This document shows, one piece after another, positions 1-9,144 of a stretch of DNA of 64,000 nucleotides. Every line of letters begins with the position of its first letter. The first letter of the stretch is position 1. The notes under the pieces are model-generated. The model ran no database searches and had not been told where the DNA came from. It saw nothing but the letters and a program-made list of their open reading frames with translations. The translations under genes were made by a program, and so were the position numbers. The DNA is taken from positions 297,831-361,830 of the forward strand of contig CAVTCZ010000009.1 of the NCBI GenBank assembly GCA_963733395.1. Reading direction: 5' to 3'. The DNA is from JADKAV01 sp963733395 (lineage in GTDB: Bacteria; Actinomycetota; Actinomycetes; S36-B12; UBA10799).

Positions 1-657
1 TGTCCTTCCTGGTGGACCAGCCGACGTCGGTGTCGGAGTCACAGGCCCTGATCGCCGCCGTGCGCACCCGGTTGCTACAAGTCCCTGCGGCACAACGCCC
101 GCGACTGGTGGTCTTCGGGGAGAGCCTGGGCGCCTACGGATCGAGCAGCGCCTTCGACGGACCTGCCCGACCTGCTGGCGCAGACCGACGGGGCCATGTT
201 CCAGGGCCCTCCGAACTCGAGCCCGCTCTGGCGCCGCTACACCGACGAGCGGGAACCGGGGACCCCCGAGCACCTGCCCGTCTACGACCGCGGCCGGCAC
301 CTGCGCTGGGCGAACCAGCCCTCCGACCTGTCCTCCCCCGCCCAGCCGTTCGAGGCGCCCCGAGTGGTGTTCCTGCAGAACGCCTCGGACCCGGTGGTCT
401 GGTGGTCGCCGCACGTGGCCTGGAGTCGGCCGGACTGGCTGGCCGAACCACGTGGCCCCGGCGTGCTGGCCTGGCCGTGGCTGCCACTGGTCAGTTTCGC
501 CGGGCTGACCGGCGACATGATGAACAGCCAGGGTGTGCCCGCCGGCCACGGCCACGTCTACGGCACCGACCCGGTGGTGGCGTGGGCGGACATCCTGCGG
601 CCCCCGGGATGGACCGCAAGCGACACCGAACGCCTGCAGCAGCACCTGGGGGGTTGA
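1..657 (+). CDS. C-terminal part of an alpha/beta-hydrolase membrane protein (PF10081-like), frameshifted
   Basis: The gene enters from the left edge and ends at a TGA at 655-657. The early frame (from base 3) contains the nucleophile elbow FGESLGAYGSS; the homologous continuation (GAMFQGPPNSSPLW, then VVFLQNASDPVVWWSP) lies in another frame, so one extra base sits near 155-160. The combination of a GESLG elbow with an ASDPVVWW segment fits the actinobacterial 'alpha/beta-hydrolase catalytic domain' family, which has an N-terminal membrane part (outside this window). Substrate unknown. The indel is probably a sequence error because both sides read well. Confidence 0.6.
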
Positions 658-795
658 ATCAGCACGCAACAACGCCACCCCGCAGGAGTACGCTGGACGT
701 GGTATCCCAGCCAACCCCGCTTGCCGGAGGGACGCGCCTGGCGGCCTCCGCTCTCCAGGCTGGTCGGGTCGACTGGCGTCGGCTGAGGAGGGACC

Positions 796-2247
796 ATGTT
801 GCTCGCGACCACATCCCAGACCACATCCCGCAGGTTCGCGGTCGGCAGCGCTGCCGTGGCCGCGGCCGGCCTCTTCCTCTGGCCCGTTGCGGCACCGCCG
901 CCATCGACGCCGTTGGAGCAGGTACAGGCCTTGGTGCAGCCATCGGTCGTCTACGAGCAGATCACCTGGACCGGTTACGTCTACGACCGGCACAACGACG
1001 GGTACTTCACGGAAGACCCCTTCACGGTCTCCTACCAGTGCACGGGCTTCGTCGTGAATCCCGACGGCTACATCGGCACCGCCGGGCACTGCGTCGACTA
1101 CGACCTCACCGTGAAGAACGACATTCTCAGCCAGGTCGTCGATTGGGCGTACACGAACGGCTACTACGAGGCGGAGCCCTCCACAGAGACCATCGCGACG
1201 TTCGCGCGGCACTGGCGCATCGATGGCGCCACGCGCAACGGCCGGCCCGACGTGGACGTGTCAGTCGCCTACGGCGTGAGCGTTTCCGGTGAACCCTCCG
1301 GCAAGGCCCTGCCAGCACGCGTGGTGGGCGTGCGGCCGATGGATCAAGGTGACGTGGCCCTGCTGAAGATCGAGGCCAAGGACCTCACGGTGCTGCCCCT
1401 GTCCGACAACGCCGAAACCGGCGTGGGCACCCAGATCGTCTCCGTCGGCTACCCGGCCTCCGTGGATCTCGTGACCGACGCCAACTTCAACCCCAGTTTC
1501 AAGGAGGGGAGCATCAGCGCGGAGAAGACCATCGAGGGCGGTCTGCTGCCGGTCTACGAGATCAGCGCGCCAGTCTCCGGCGGCATGAGCGGAGGCCCCA
1601 CCACGGATCTGCAAGGGCGCGTGATCGGAGTCAACAGCTTCAACATCAGCGGCGAGACGCAGCCCTTCAACTTCGTCCAGCCGGCCGCGAACCTGCAGGA
1701 ACTCATGCGGGCCGAAGGGGTGGAGAACACCCTGGGGCCGGTCACCGAGGACTACCGCGCCGGGCTGGCCGCGTACTACGCCGGCGACCGCGACGCCGCC
1801 ATCGATGACTTCGAGCAGGTGCTGGCGACCGTTCCCAGCCATCAGTTCGCGCAGGACTACCTCAAGAAGGCGCAATCGCTTACCGCGTCCGGATTCCCGC
1901 TGTGGATCCTCGGTCTCGCCGCAGTCGCCCTGTTGGCGGTGGCTGGCATCGTCGTGGCCGTGGTCCTGACCCGCCGGCGCTCCTCGGCCGGCGTGACGCA
2001 GCCGACCCCAGTCGCGGTTTCGTACCCGAGCCCGCCGGAGCCGGTACCGCCCGCGCCGCCGGAGCCGGTACCGCCCGCGCCGCCGGAGCCGGTCTCGTAC
2101 CCGCGCCCGCCGGAGCCAGTGGCGGAGCCGACTCACGAGCCCGCACCAGGGGCCCCCGAGGAGGAACGGTTCTGCCCGCACTGTGGCCACGCCCACGAGC
2201 CCGACGCACAGTTCTGCCCGCACTGCGGCCATCACCTGACGCCATAG
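796..2247 (+). CDS. Membrane-anchored trypsin-like serine protease with C-terminal double zinc ribbon
   Basis: 483 aa starting at ATG 796 behind a GAGGAGGGA ribosome site. An N-terminal hydrophobic stretch (about residues 13-34) acts as signal or anchor. The S1/S7-type protease domain follows: His98 in TAGHCVDYD, Asp186 in QGDVALLK and Ser265 in SGGMSGGPT form a credible catalytic triad. A short TPR-like helix pair lies around 325-360, a transmembrane helix around 368-391, then a proline-rich linker of repeated PPEPVPPA units, and finally a zinc ribbon with two CPHCGH knuckles (about 458-480). With the protease outside, the proline-rich tail and ribbon would be cytoplasmic if the first helix is cleaved. 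The ribbon resembles those that bring membrane proteins to partners, but its role here is inference. Confidence 0.85.
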   Translation: MLLATTSQTTSRRFAVGSAAVAAAGLFLWPVAAPPPSTPLEQVQALVQPSVVYEQITWTGYVYDRHNDGYFTEDPFTVSYQCTGFVVNPDGYIGTAGHCVDYDLTVKNDILSQVVDWAYTNGYYEAEPSTETIATFARHWRIDGATRNGRPDVDVSVAYGVSVSGEPSGKALPARVVGVRPMDQGDVALLKIEAKDLTVLPLSDNAETGVGTQIVSVGYPASVDLVTDANFNPSFKEGSISAEKTIEGGLLPVYEISAPVSGGMSGGPTTDLQGRVIGVNSFNISGETQPFNFVQPAANLQELMRAEGVENTLGPVTEDYRAGLAAYYAGDRDAAIDDFEQVLATVPSHQFAQDYLKKAQSLTASGFPLWILGLAAVALLAVAGIVVAVVLTRRRSSAGVTQPTPVAVSYPSPPEPVPPAPPEPVPPAPPEPVSYPRPPEPVAEPTHEPAPGAPEEERFCPHCGHAHEPDAQFCPHCGHHLTP

Positions 2248-2260
2248 CGCAGACTGCCCA

Positions 2261-2290
2261 CCGGGGTGGCCTACGGCGCTGCCACCCCGG
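2261..2290. terminator. Hairpin between convergent genes
   Basis: CCGGGGTGGC (2261-2270) and GCCACCCCGG (2281-2290) are perfect inverted repeats with a 10-base loop. It lies 14 bases after the protease stop and overlaps the last codons of the convergent channel gene, so it could end transcription from the left. No T-run follows, as is usual in high-GC actinomycetes. Confidence 0.6.
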
Positions 2291-4033
2291 AGCGGTTGTG
2301 CATGAGCAGCGACAGCAGATCCTCCGGGGGCCCGACCACGTAGGCATCGTCCCCGGCCTGCAGAGTGGTCTGGCTGCGTGGCAGATGCTCCAGACCGCCC
2401 TCCCGGAACAGTGCGATCACCCGGGCACGCATCGGCAGGTCGAGCATCGACACCCCCGCCAGACCGCCATCGGCGCGCACGGTCAACCGGCCCGCGATGA
2501 AGGCCTCCTGGTCGACGGCGAAGGTGGCGATCACCTCCAGGCCCAAGGCTGCGGCCACGAACCACGGGGCACTCACCGCGGAGACGCTGCGGACGTGGTG
2601 GAAGTGCAGCCGCTCCTCCAGGTGCGGCCGAGCCGCCGGTCGAAGACCCGCATCACGACCGGCACGTTCGGCGCCCGCTGCCCGAGGCTGTCCCGGATCG
2701 CCAGACCGGTCTCGATGTTGGCGTACTCGTCGGAGGTGAGAACTGCCACGCCCTGTGCGTCCTGCAGGTTGGACGCCAGCAACGTGTCCGCCTGGGTGGC
2801 GTCCTGGGCCAGCACCGGCACCCCGAGTGCGCGGGCACGGCCGATGTGGCGGTTGTTCGGGTCGCGCTCGATCACGACCACCTGCTGCTTCATCGCCACC
2901 AACTGCTCGACGACGGCGATACCCAGCGATCCGAGTCCGACGACGAGCACATGATTGGTCATGCCCGTGACGCGCACCAGGCCGAACGTCGCGGCGATCC
3001 GCCGACTGACCAGGAACTCGGTCACCAGGGCGTAGAAGGTCGCGAGCAGCACGATGGTCGCGATCATGACCAGGATGGCCACGACCCGCAGGTACGCGGG
3101 CTGGTTGTCGAAGGAGAAGTCGCCGTACCCGATGGTGGCCATCGTCTCGATGGAGAAGTACACGGCATCCAACGGGTCCATGTTCTCCGTGGCGGAGTTG
3201 ACGAAGCCGATCATGAGCGTCCCGGCGAACACGGCGGCCAGCAGGAGCCAGGCAGCCACGGTCCACTTCAGGGCACTGTTCGCCCCGTACGAAAGGTTGC
3301 TCGCAAGGGTCCGCAGCGGATGCCGGCTGTACCCGCGGGGCCGGGCAGGCGTGCCCAACGGCTCCGCCGGCAGCCCATCGAGGTCCATGAGTTCGGATTC
3401 TGAGCCCACGAACGCGACCAGGTCGCCACGCTCGACCGTGGTGTCGCGGCTCGGACACACCGACTGCGTGCCGTCCTCATGCATCACCAGGATCGGAGCC
3501 AACTCCCCGAACAGGTCCTGCAGCCTGCCGGCGGCGGTGACCTCCACCTCCCGCACGACGAAGTTGTCGTCGGCGATGGGCATCCGGTGCAGACGCTCGT
3601 CCAGCACGGACTCGACGAACGTCGGGGCAGCGAGTTCGGCGGGATTGACCACCCAGCCCTTGATGATGGCCGAGCTGACCGCGCGACCCACGGCCGGGTT
3701 GGATTGCCGCACGATCACCCGCTTCTGCGGGGCGAGTTCCTGGACCAGCAGAGCCGACTCGAGGCAGCGCAAGTCGTCGTCCTCCACGCAGACGACGCAC
3801 ATCGCCCCGGCCAGACCGGCCGCCCACAGGCTGTCCGGGTGCCGCGGGCTGCCCGGGATCCGGGGGACGTCGAGCGCCTGCACGGCACGCAGGTGGTGGT
3901 CCTCTGCGACGCTTCCCACCACGACCACCCGGATGTCCGCCGATTGCAGCAGCTCCACGACCCGCACGCCGAGGCCCTGCAGCCCGCACACGATGACGTG
4001 GCCGCTCCAATCGCGGGTGTCCGATGTGTCCAT
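2271..4033 (-). CDS. Potassium channel with RCK domains on both sides of the pore, frameshifted near 2620
   Basis: ATG at 4033 (MDTSDTRDW). The N-terminal third is a Rossmann/RCK domain (HVIVCGLQGLGVRVVELL) with a TrkA_C-like piece. Next come a transmembrane helix, a pore loop with selectivity filter TIGYGD, and a second helix. A second RCK_N domain follows (NHVLVVGLGSLGIAVVEQL). The final TrkA_C-like part (FAVDQEAFIAGRLTV to the stop) is in another frame; one base appears missing in CGCACCTGGAGG around 2620. The protein should gate K+ flux in response to NAD(H), nucleotides or ions bound by the RCK domains. RCK-pore-RCK order is less common than pore-RCK. Full length is about 586 aa. Confidence 0.8.
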
Positions 4034-4244
4034 AGCGTTCCGCACGTTACTGGTCGAGCCGCCCGTTGGCAGCGAATCGCACCCGCCGCCCGAACCAGCG
4101 TCGGCCGAAAGCTGCCGCGGTGGCCGTAACGGGATCGAGATTCGTCCCGGCAGTGCGCGTCCCGACCGAACAGCGGCCGCCGTCAGCATGCACGCAACGT
4201 GACCGTGAGAGTACCGTCGGTAAGGCCGTGACAAGGAGCCGAAC

Positions 4245-5936
4245 GTGAGCCGCAAACTCGGGGACATCCTGGTGGCGGGGGGATCGATCACCCCCGCCGA
4301 GTTGCAGCATTGCCTTGCCGTGCAAGCTCAGGAACCACCGCGGCGCCGGCGGCGATTGGGCCGGATCCTGCTGGATGAGGAGCGCATCACCGAGAACACC
4401 CTGGCCGCGGCGCTGGCGCAGTCCCACGGCCTGCAGGCCGTCGACCTGTCGCAGGAGGAGATCGATCCGCAGCTGGCACGCTCGATCCCACAACTGGTCG
4501 CCAAGCGGGCCCTTATCCTGCCGCTGTCCCTGACAGATCAGACACTGCGGATCGCCGCTGCCGACCCCGTCGACGTCGTCGGGCTCGATGACGTCCGCCT
4601 GCACCTGCAACGCAAGTACCGGGGCATGCGCGTGCAGGTGGTGGTCGCCCCCGAGAGCCAGATCCGGCGCCGACTGGCGTCGAGTTGGAGCGAAGCGAAC
4701 GCGGTCGAGGCCCTGGAGGGGTTCGACGCGGAGAGCACCGGTGCCGCGGCCGAGGAGCAAGCCGACAGCGGGGACGCCGGAGCTGTCTCGGCGGTCCACC
4801 AGATCCTGGCCACGGCGATTCGCATCGGCGCCAGCGACATCCACATCGAGCCGCTGGCCAACGAGGTACGGGTACGCATGCGCGTGGACGGCTCGCTGCG
4901 CAAGGTGATGGCGTTGCCCAAGTCCGGCCAGGCCCCGCTGACCTCCCGCGTCAAGATCATGGCCAACATCGACATCGCCCAGAAACGCATTCCGCAGGAT
5001 GGCCGCGCGCGGATCTCGCTGGACGGTATGGGCCGCAACATCCGGGTCTCCACGCTGCCGACGCTGCACGGCGAGAAGGTGGTCATCCGGCTGCTCACGG
5101 ATATCGGGGAACTGCCCGCCCTCAAGACTCTGGGTATCCCGCCGCGGGGACTGCAGGTCGTCCATGAGGCACTGCGCAGTTCCCAAGGACTGGTCCTCAT
5201 CACCGGCCCCACCGGATCCGGCAAGACCACGACCCTGTACTCCGCGATCAACGAGGTCGTCACCGGGGACCGCAATCTCATCACGCTCGAGGAGCCCGTC
5301 GAGATCGAATTGCCGGGCGTGAGCCAGGTCCAGATCGACGAGAAGGTGGGTATGACCTTCGCCGCCGGGCTGCGATCCGTGCTCCGACAGGACCCGGACA
5401 TCATCATGGTCGGCGAGATCCGCGACAAGGTGACCGCAGAACTGGCCATCCGGGCGGCCCTCACCGGGCACCTCGTGCTCGCCACGGTGCACACCAACGA
5501 CGCGCCGTCAGCAGTGATCCGGCTGGTCGACATGGGCGTTCCGCGATACCTGGTCGCATCGTCGATCAACCTGGTCATCGCACAACGCCTGCTGCGCCGG
5601 CCCTGCCCGCATTGTCTGCAACCGCAGCTACCGGACCCGGAGACCCGGGAGCGGCTGCACCTGACTGACGCACAGGCTGCCGCGATGGTGGTGGGCCGGG
5701 GATGCGAGAAATGCGAGGCGCACGGGTATCGCGGCCGGACCGGTATCTTCGAGGTCTTGCCGGTCAGCCGGGCGGTACGCAGCGCGCTGATGGCCGGTGG
5801 CGACGAGGAGGTGCTCGCAAAGGCCGCCCGACCGGAGGGTTGGCAGCCGCTGGTCGAGGCAGGCGTAGACGCCGCCACCCACAGATTGACCACGGCCGGA
5901 GAGGTACTGCGCATCCTGCAGGCCGCGTCGCAGTGA
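4245..5936 (+). CDS. Type II secretion / type IV pilus assembly ATPase (GspE/PilB family)
   Basis: 563 aa; GTG start at 4245 with AAGGAG at 4233-4238. The N-terminal MshEN/GSPII_E_N-type domain (LGDILVAGGSITPAEL, LGRILLDEERITENTL) covers about residues 1-150, then the N2 domain (ASDIHIEP) and the RecA-like motor: Walker A GPTGSGKTTT near 320, Walker B DIIMVGEIRD near 385, His box HLVLATVHTNDAP. A zinc tetracysteine (CPHC ... CEKC) near 454-492 is typical of extension ATPases (PilB/GspE) and absent from PilT. No pilin, PilC, PilM or PilT gene is nearby, so its partners must be elsewhere. Confidence 0.9.
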   Translation: MSRKLGDILVAGGSITPAELQHCLAVQAQEPPRRRRRLGRILLDEERITENTLAAALAQSHGLQAVDLSQEEIDPQLARSIPQLVAKRALILPLSLTDQTLRIAAADPVDVVGLDDVRLHLQRKYRGMRVQVVVAPESQIRRRLASSWSEANAVEALEGFDAESTGAAAEEQADSGDAGAVSAVHQILATAIRIGASDIHIEPLANEVRVRMRVDGSLRKVMALPKSGQAPLTSRVKIMANIDIAQKRIPQDGRARISLDGMGRNIRVSTLPTLHGEKVVIRLLTDIGELPALKTLGIPPRGLQVVHEALRSSQGLVLITGPTGSGKTTTLYSAINEVVTGDRNLITLEEPVEIELPGVSQVQIDEKVGMTFAAGLRSVLRQDPDIIMVGEIRDKVTAELAIRAALTGHLVLATVHTNDAPSAVIRLVDMGVPRYLVASSINLVIAQRLLRRPCPHCLQPQLPDPETRERLHLTDAQAAAMVVGRGCEKCEAHGYRGRTGIFEVLPVSRAVRSALMAGGDEEVLAKAARPEGWQPLVEAGVDAATHRLTTAGEVLRILQAASQ

Positions 5937-5981
5937 ACCGAACGGAGTCACGCCCGGCGTGCCGGCAGACGCCCGGGACCA

Positions 5982-7019
5982 TCACCATCGGACGGCGACC
6001 GTCCGTGCGCAGTTGCTCGATGCTGAGTCCTGTGGTGACAGCACGCGGCCGCACAGCGCGACACCAGTCCTGGCGACGCGCGCTACCCCGCCAGTCAGGT
6101 TCGACGGTTGTCCGGATCCGGGGTTCCCGCCGACTGCCACCGGATCAAGCACCGGTTCGCTCTGCGCGACCCACCCGGGTGAGCCGAACGCGCACTGCCA
6201 CCGCTGCCGCCACGAGGTCGCTGCGGCCACATCGCGGCCGATCGCGTAGAACTCGTGCCACGCGACCTTGACCGGGTTGTGGGTCGTGATGTTCTTCGTC
6301 AGCCCATAGACGGCTTGGTCCTGCTCCTCCACATAGGAGCCGAAGATCCGGTCGAACACGATCAGGATGCCGCCGTAGTTGGTGTCGAGGTACTGCGGGT
6401 TGGCGCCGTGGTGGACCCGGTGGTGGCTCGGGGTGTTGAACACGAATTCGAACCAGCGCGGCATCCGATCGATGCGCTCGGTGTGGATCCAGTACTGGAA
6501 CAGCAGGTTCAGCGAGTGCATGAATGCCCATTGCGCCGGGGAGAAACCGACGAGCATCACGGGCACGTAGAAGATCCACGACGTCAGCGGCGTCCAGGAC
6601 TGCCTCAGCGCGGTGGACAGGTTGTAGTACTGCGACGAGTGGTGGGTGACGTGCGCCGCCCAGAAGAAACGCGACTCGTGGTGCACCCGGTGGAACCAGT
6701 AGTAGCAGAAATCGTCGAGCAGGAAGAGCACGAGGAACGCTCCTGCCATGGCCAGCCCCGACCCCGCGGCGAGCACCGCACCGAGATCGAGTGCAGCGAA
6801 CTGCGCGAAGAAGCTGAGGAAGGCCAGTTGCACCCCCGCCAGAAGCGCACCCACCACCAATGACCCGAGACCCATGAGCAACGACGTGCGCGTGTCCACG
6901 GCCGAGTAGCCCTGCTGGCCGGGAACAGGCCGCCGCCAGTGCCGGAAGACCTCCAGCGACATCGTGAGGATGTACAGCGGGATCGCGACAACCGTCAGGT
7001 CAGGCATGCTGTCGAGCAT
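5982..7019 (-). CDS. Sterol desaturase / fatty acid hydroxylase family membrane protein
   Basis: Up to 345 aa. The ATG at 7019 follows the stop of the upstream RCC1 gene directly (TGA then ATG); ATG 7007 is an alternative start. Four to five hydrophobic helices carry the di-iron histidine boxes HRVHH, HHSSQ and HRVHH plus an NPVKVAWHEF tail typical of the family. Such enzymes use O2 and a non-heme di-iron centre to hydroxylate or desaturate lipids at the membrane; the substrate cannot be told. The last ~60 residues after SPGW are low-complexity and unlike the family, so a frameshift or a true stop further upstream, near 6150-6190, is possible. Confidence 0.85.
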   Translation of the reverse strand: MLDSMPDLTVVAIPLYILTMSLEVFRHWRRPVPGQQGYSAVDTRTSLLMGLGSLVVGALLAGVQLAFLSFFAQFAALDLGAVLAAGSGLAMAGAFLVLFLLDDFCYYWFHRVHHESRFFWAAHVTHHSSQYYNLSTALRQSWTPLTSWIFYVPVMLVGFSPAQWAFMHSLNLLFQYWIHTERIDRMPRWFEFVFNTPSHHRVHHGANPQYLDTNYGGILIVFDRIFGSYVEEQDQAVYGLTKNITTHNPVKVAWHEFYAIGRDVAAATSWRQRWQCAFGSPGWVAQSEPVLDPVAVGGNPGSGQPSNLTGGVARVARTGVALCGRVLSPQDSASSNCARTVAVRW

Positions 7020-8792
7020 TCACAGCCCCGACACGGCCACCGGCCGCAGTGAGGTGGTCGTCGTTCCGGAACCGAGTTGGCCGCTGCCGTTGAAACCCCA
7101 GCACTGCGTCCCGGCTGCGACAACTGCGCATGAGTGGTAGCCGCCGGCCGCGATCGAGGACGCTGTGGTGAGTCCGGTGACGCGGGTGGGCTGCAGTCGG
7201 TCGGTGGTGGTGCCATCTCCGAGCCGCCCGGAGCTGTTGCGTCCCCAGCAGCGCGCGATCCCGCCGGTCAGCGCGGCGCAGCTGTGATAGGCCCCGGCGG
7301 ACACCGCCGTCGCGGACAATCCGAGCGGCGTGGGGGTCAGGCGATCCGAGGTGGTCCCATCCCCCACCTGGCCGTAGTCGTTGCCACCCCAGCACGAAAC
7401 GGACTGGTCGGCGAGCAGCGCACACGTGTGGAAGACACCCGTGGTCATGGCAGCGACCGGGCCGAGGACCGGACGCACAACAGTGCTGGAATCCGTGCGG
7501 GAGTTGACACCCAACTGCCCCCGGTCGTTGCGCCCCCAGCAGCGGATCGAGCCGCCGGTCAGGACCGCACACGTGTGGGCGTAACCGGCGGTCACCGACA
7601 CCACGTTCTGGAGTCCCGCAACGATCACCGGCGTGTCCTCATACTCCGACTTCGTCACCCCGAGTTGGCCGTGGTCGTTGCGCCCCCAACAGCGGACTGA
7701 ACCGCCGGTCAGCACCGCACACGTGTGGTCGCCTCCCACGGAGACATCAGTTGCGCCGGGCAATTCCACCTGCGCCGGAACCGAACCGTCGGAGGTGTTG
7801 CCCCGGCCCAGTTGCCCGTAGTCGTTGCGCCCCCAGCACCACACGCCACCTGTCTGCTGGCGGGCACACGTGGTGTCACCACCGGCACTGACCTCGACCA
7901 CATCCGCCAGGTCGACGCCGACCGGCTCGACGGCATCCGCAGTGCTCCCGTCCCCGAGTTGGCCGTGGGCGTTGTCACCCCAGCAGTCGACGAGGTCGGG
8001 GCCGACGGTCGCAGAAGGGTCCGGACGCCAGCCGGTGTCCTTGAGCAGGGCGCACGTGTGGCTGTTACCAGCGGTGATGGCTGCCGCCTGTCCGGACGTC
8101 CGGGTCGTGACGGAGGCCGGCTTGCTCGCATTGCCGGCGACGTCGACCATGAACACGCTGTAGCTGTACGTCGTATGCGGTTGCAGACCGGCATCCGTCG
8201 CGGTGGTGGACATCCGATCGATGTCGACGTCTTGGCCCTCGTCGAGGGAAGCAGGCGCCTGCGACCCCTGCTTGCGCCGAACCTCTACATCTTGCAGGTC
8301 GGGGGCGGTGCCGTTGGTCCATTTCAACGCCACCGAATCCTGCCCGCGGTCGGTCACGGAGAGGTTGCTGGCCGGCCCCGGTGGATAGCTGTCGTTCTTC
8401 GGGTTCCAGGAATAGGTCAGTCGCAGTACGGCGGGCTTGCGCACACGCACCTTCACCCGCACCGGCAGGTCCGGCACGGCTGCCGTGCCCCCGTCGGAGA
8501 CGATCGGAGTCGCCCACACCCGGTATGTGCCGGGACGCAGGTTTCGCAGCTTGCCAACCCGGGGCACCTTCTTGCGGTACTTCTTGCCCGCCACGGTGAT
8601 CTTGGCCGACCGGCCCTGCGGCACTCCGTGGGCCACGACGCGCAAGGAACCACGATCGGATCGGCTGGGCACCACGACCGCAGCCGGGGCAGCCGCTGCC
8701 ACAGAGGACGGCGTGACCGCGGCCATCGACGGCGTGGGCAGCACAGCGACCAGCGGTGCCACAACGGCGACCACCACCACCGCCCTGCTCAT
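7020..8792 (-). CDS. Secreted RCC1-repeat beta-propeller protein with a fibronectin-type region
   Basis: ATG 8792 (MSRAVVVVAVV) gives a signal peptide cut near PTPSMAA. Residues about 40-130 are a beta-rich region with KVRVRKPAVL-type segments, followed by a fibronectin-III-like domain (VTDRGQDSVALKWTNG). The rest holds seven RCC1 repeats, each with a CWGxNxxGQLG core (VDCWGDNAHGQLGDG is the first, TQCWGFNGSGQLGSG the last), enough for one closed seven-bladed propeller. In bacteria these extracellular propellers are of unknown function and probably bind a surface ligand. It is the next gene after the small membrane gene and abuts the desaturase, so they may be co-transcribed. Confidence 0.85.
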   Translation of the reverse strand: MSRAVVVVAVVAPLVAVLPTPSMAAVTPSSVAAAAPAAVVVPSRSDRGSLRVVAHGVPQGRSAKITVAGKKYRKKVPRVGKLRNLRPGTYRVWATPIVSDGGTAAVPDLPVRVKVRVRKPAVLRLTYSWNPKNDSYPPGPASNLSVTDRGQDSVALKWTNGTAPDLQDVEVRRKQGSQAPASLDEGQDVDIDRMSTTATDAGLQPHTTYSYSVFMVDVAGNASKPASVTTRTSGQAAAITAGNSHTCALLKDTGWRPDPSATVGPDLVDCWGDNAHGQLGDGSTADAVEPVGVDLADVVEVSAGGDTTCARQQTGGVWCWGRNDYGQLGRGNTSDGSVPAQVELPGATDVSVGGDHTCAVLTGGSVRCWGRNDHGQLGVTKSEYEDTPVIVAGLQNVVSVTAGYAHTCAVLTGGSIRCWGRNDRGQLGVNSRTDSSTVVRPVLGPVAAMTTGVFHTCALLADQSVSCWGGNDYGQVGDGTTSDRLTPTPLGLSATAVSAGAYHSCAALTGGIARCWGRNSSGRLGDGTTTDRLQPTRVTGLTTASSIAAGGYHSCAVVAAGTQCWGFNGSGQLGSGTTTTSLRPVAVSGL

Positions 8793-8849
8793 GTCATCCA
8801 CCTGTCTGCCGGATCGAACCACGGTAACCGCACTGACAACCCGCGCGCC

Positions 8850-9026
8850 TCACTTGTCGGACCGCCCACTCATGCGTGTGGTGAGGAAGTAGCCGGCCCC
8901 CGCGCCCGCACCGGCGGCGATCGCGACCGAGGACAGCGTCGGGCTGTCCAGCATCCGCCCGAGCACCCAGACGATGATCGCGCAGACCACCGCGACCAGC
9001 ACGGATACCAGGATCGACCTTCCCAT
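8850..9026 (-). CDS. Small membrane protein, 58 aa
   Basis: Reading the minus strand from ATG 9026 to TGA 8850 gives 58 residues with a hydrophobic helix (VSVLVAVVCAIIVWVLG), a short loop, then an Ala/Gly-rich helix (SVAIAAGAGAGAGYFLTT) and a basic tail. It sits between the copper ATPase and the RCC1 gene on the same strand. I recognise no family; two-helix topology is the only solid statement. Codon use matches its neighbours. Confidence 0.55.
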   Translation of the reverse strand: MGRSILVSVLVAVVCAIIVWVLGRMLDSPTLSSVAIAAGAGAGAGYFLTTRMSGRSDK

Positions 9027-9144
9027 CCCGCGAGCCTAAGTCACTGACACCGAGGACTGCGGCAACACCCGCTCAGATCTCGGCGTTTCCACCGGACACG
9101 GACCATTCGACGGCGCCGGCGAGTCCACGGAGTCGTCCACCCGG

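Noticed and set aside
1261..2565. Long minus-strand reading frame opposite the serine protease
   Set aside because: Arg/Gly/Ala-rich composition typical of a shadow frame in high-GC DNA; the plus-strand protein has clear domains and motifs.
4047..5492. 481-aa minus-strand frame opposite the GspE gene
   Set aside because: Mirror of a well-conserved ATPase; no recognisable motif or ribosome site.
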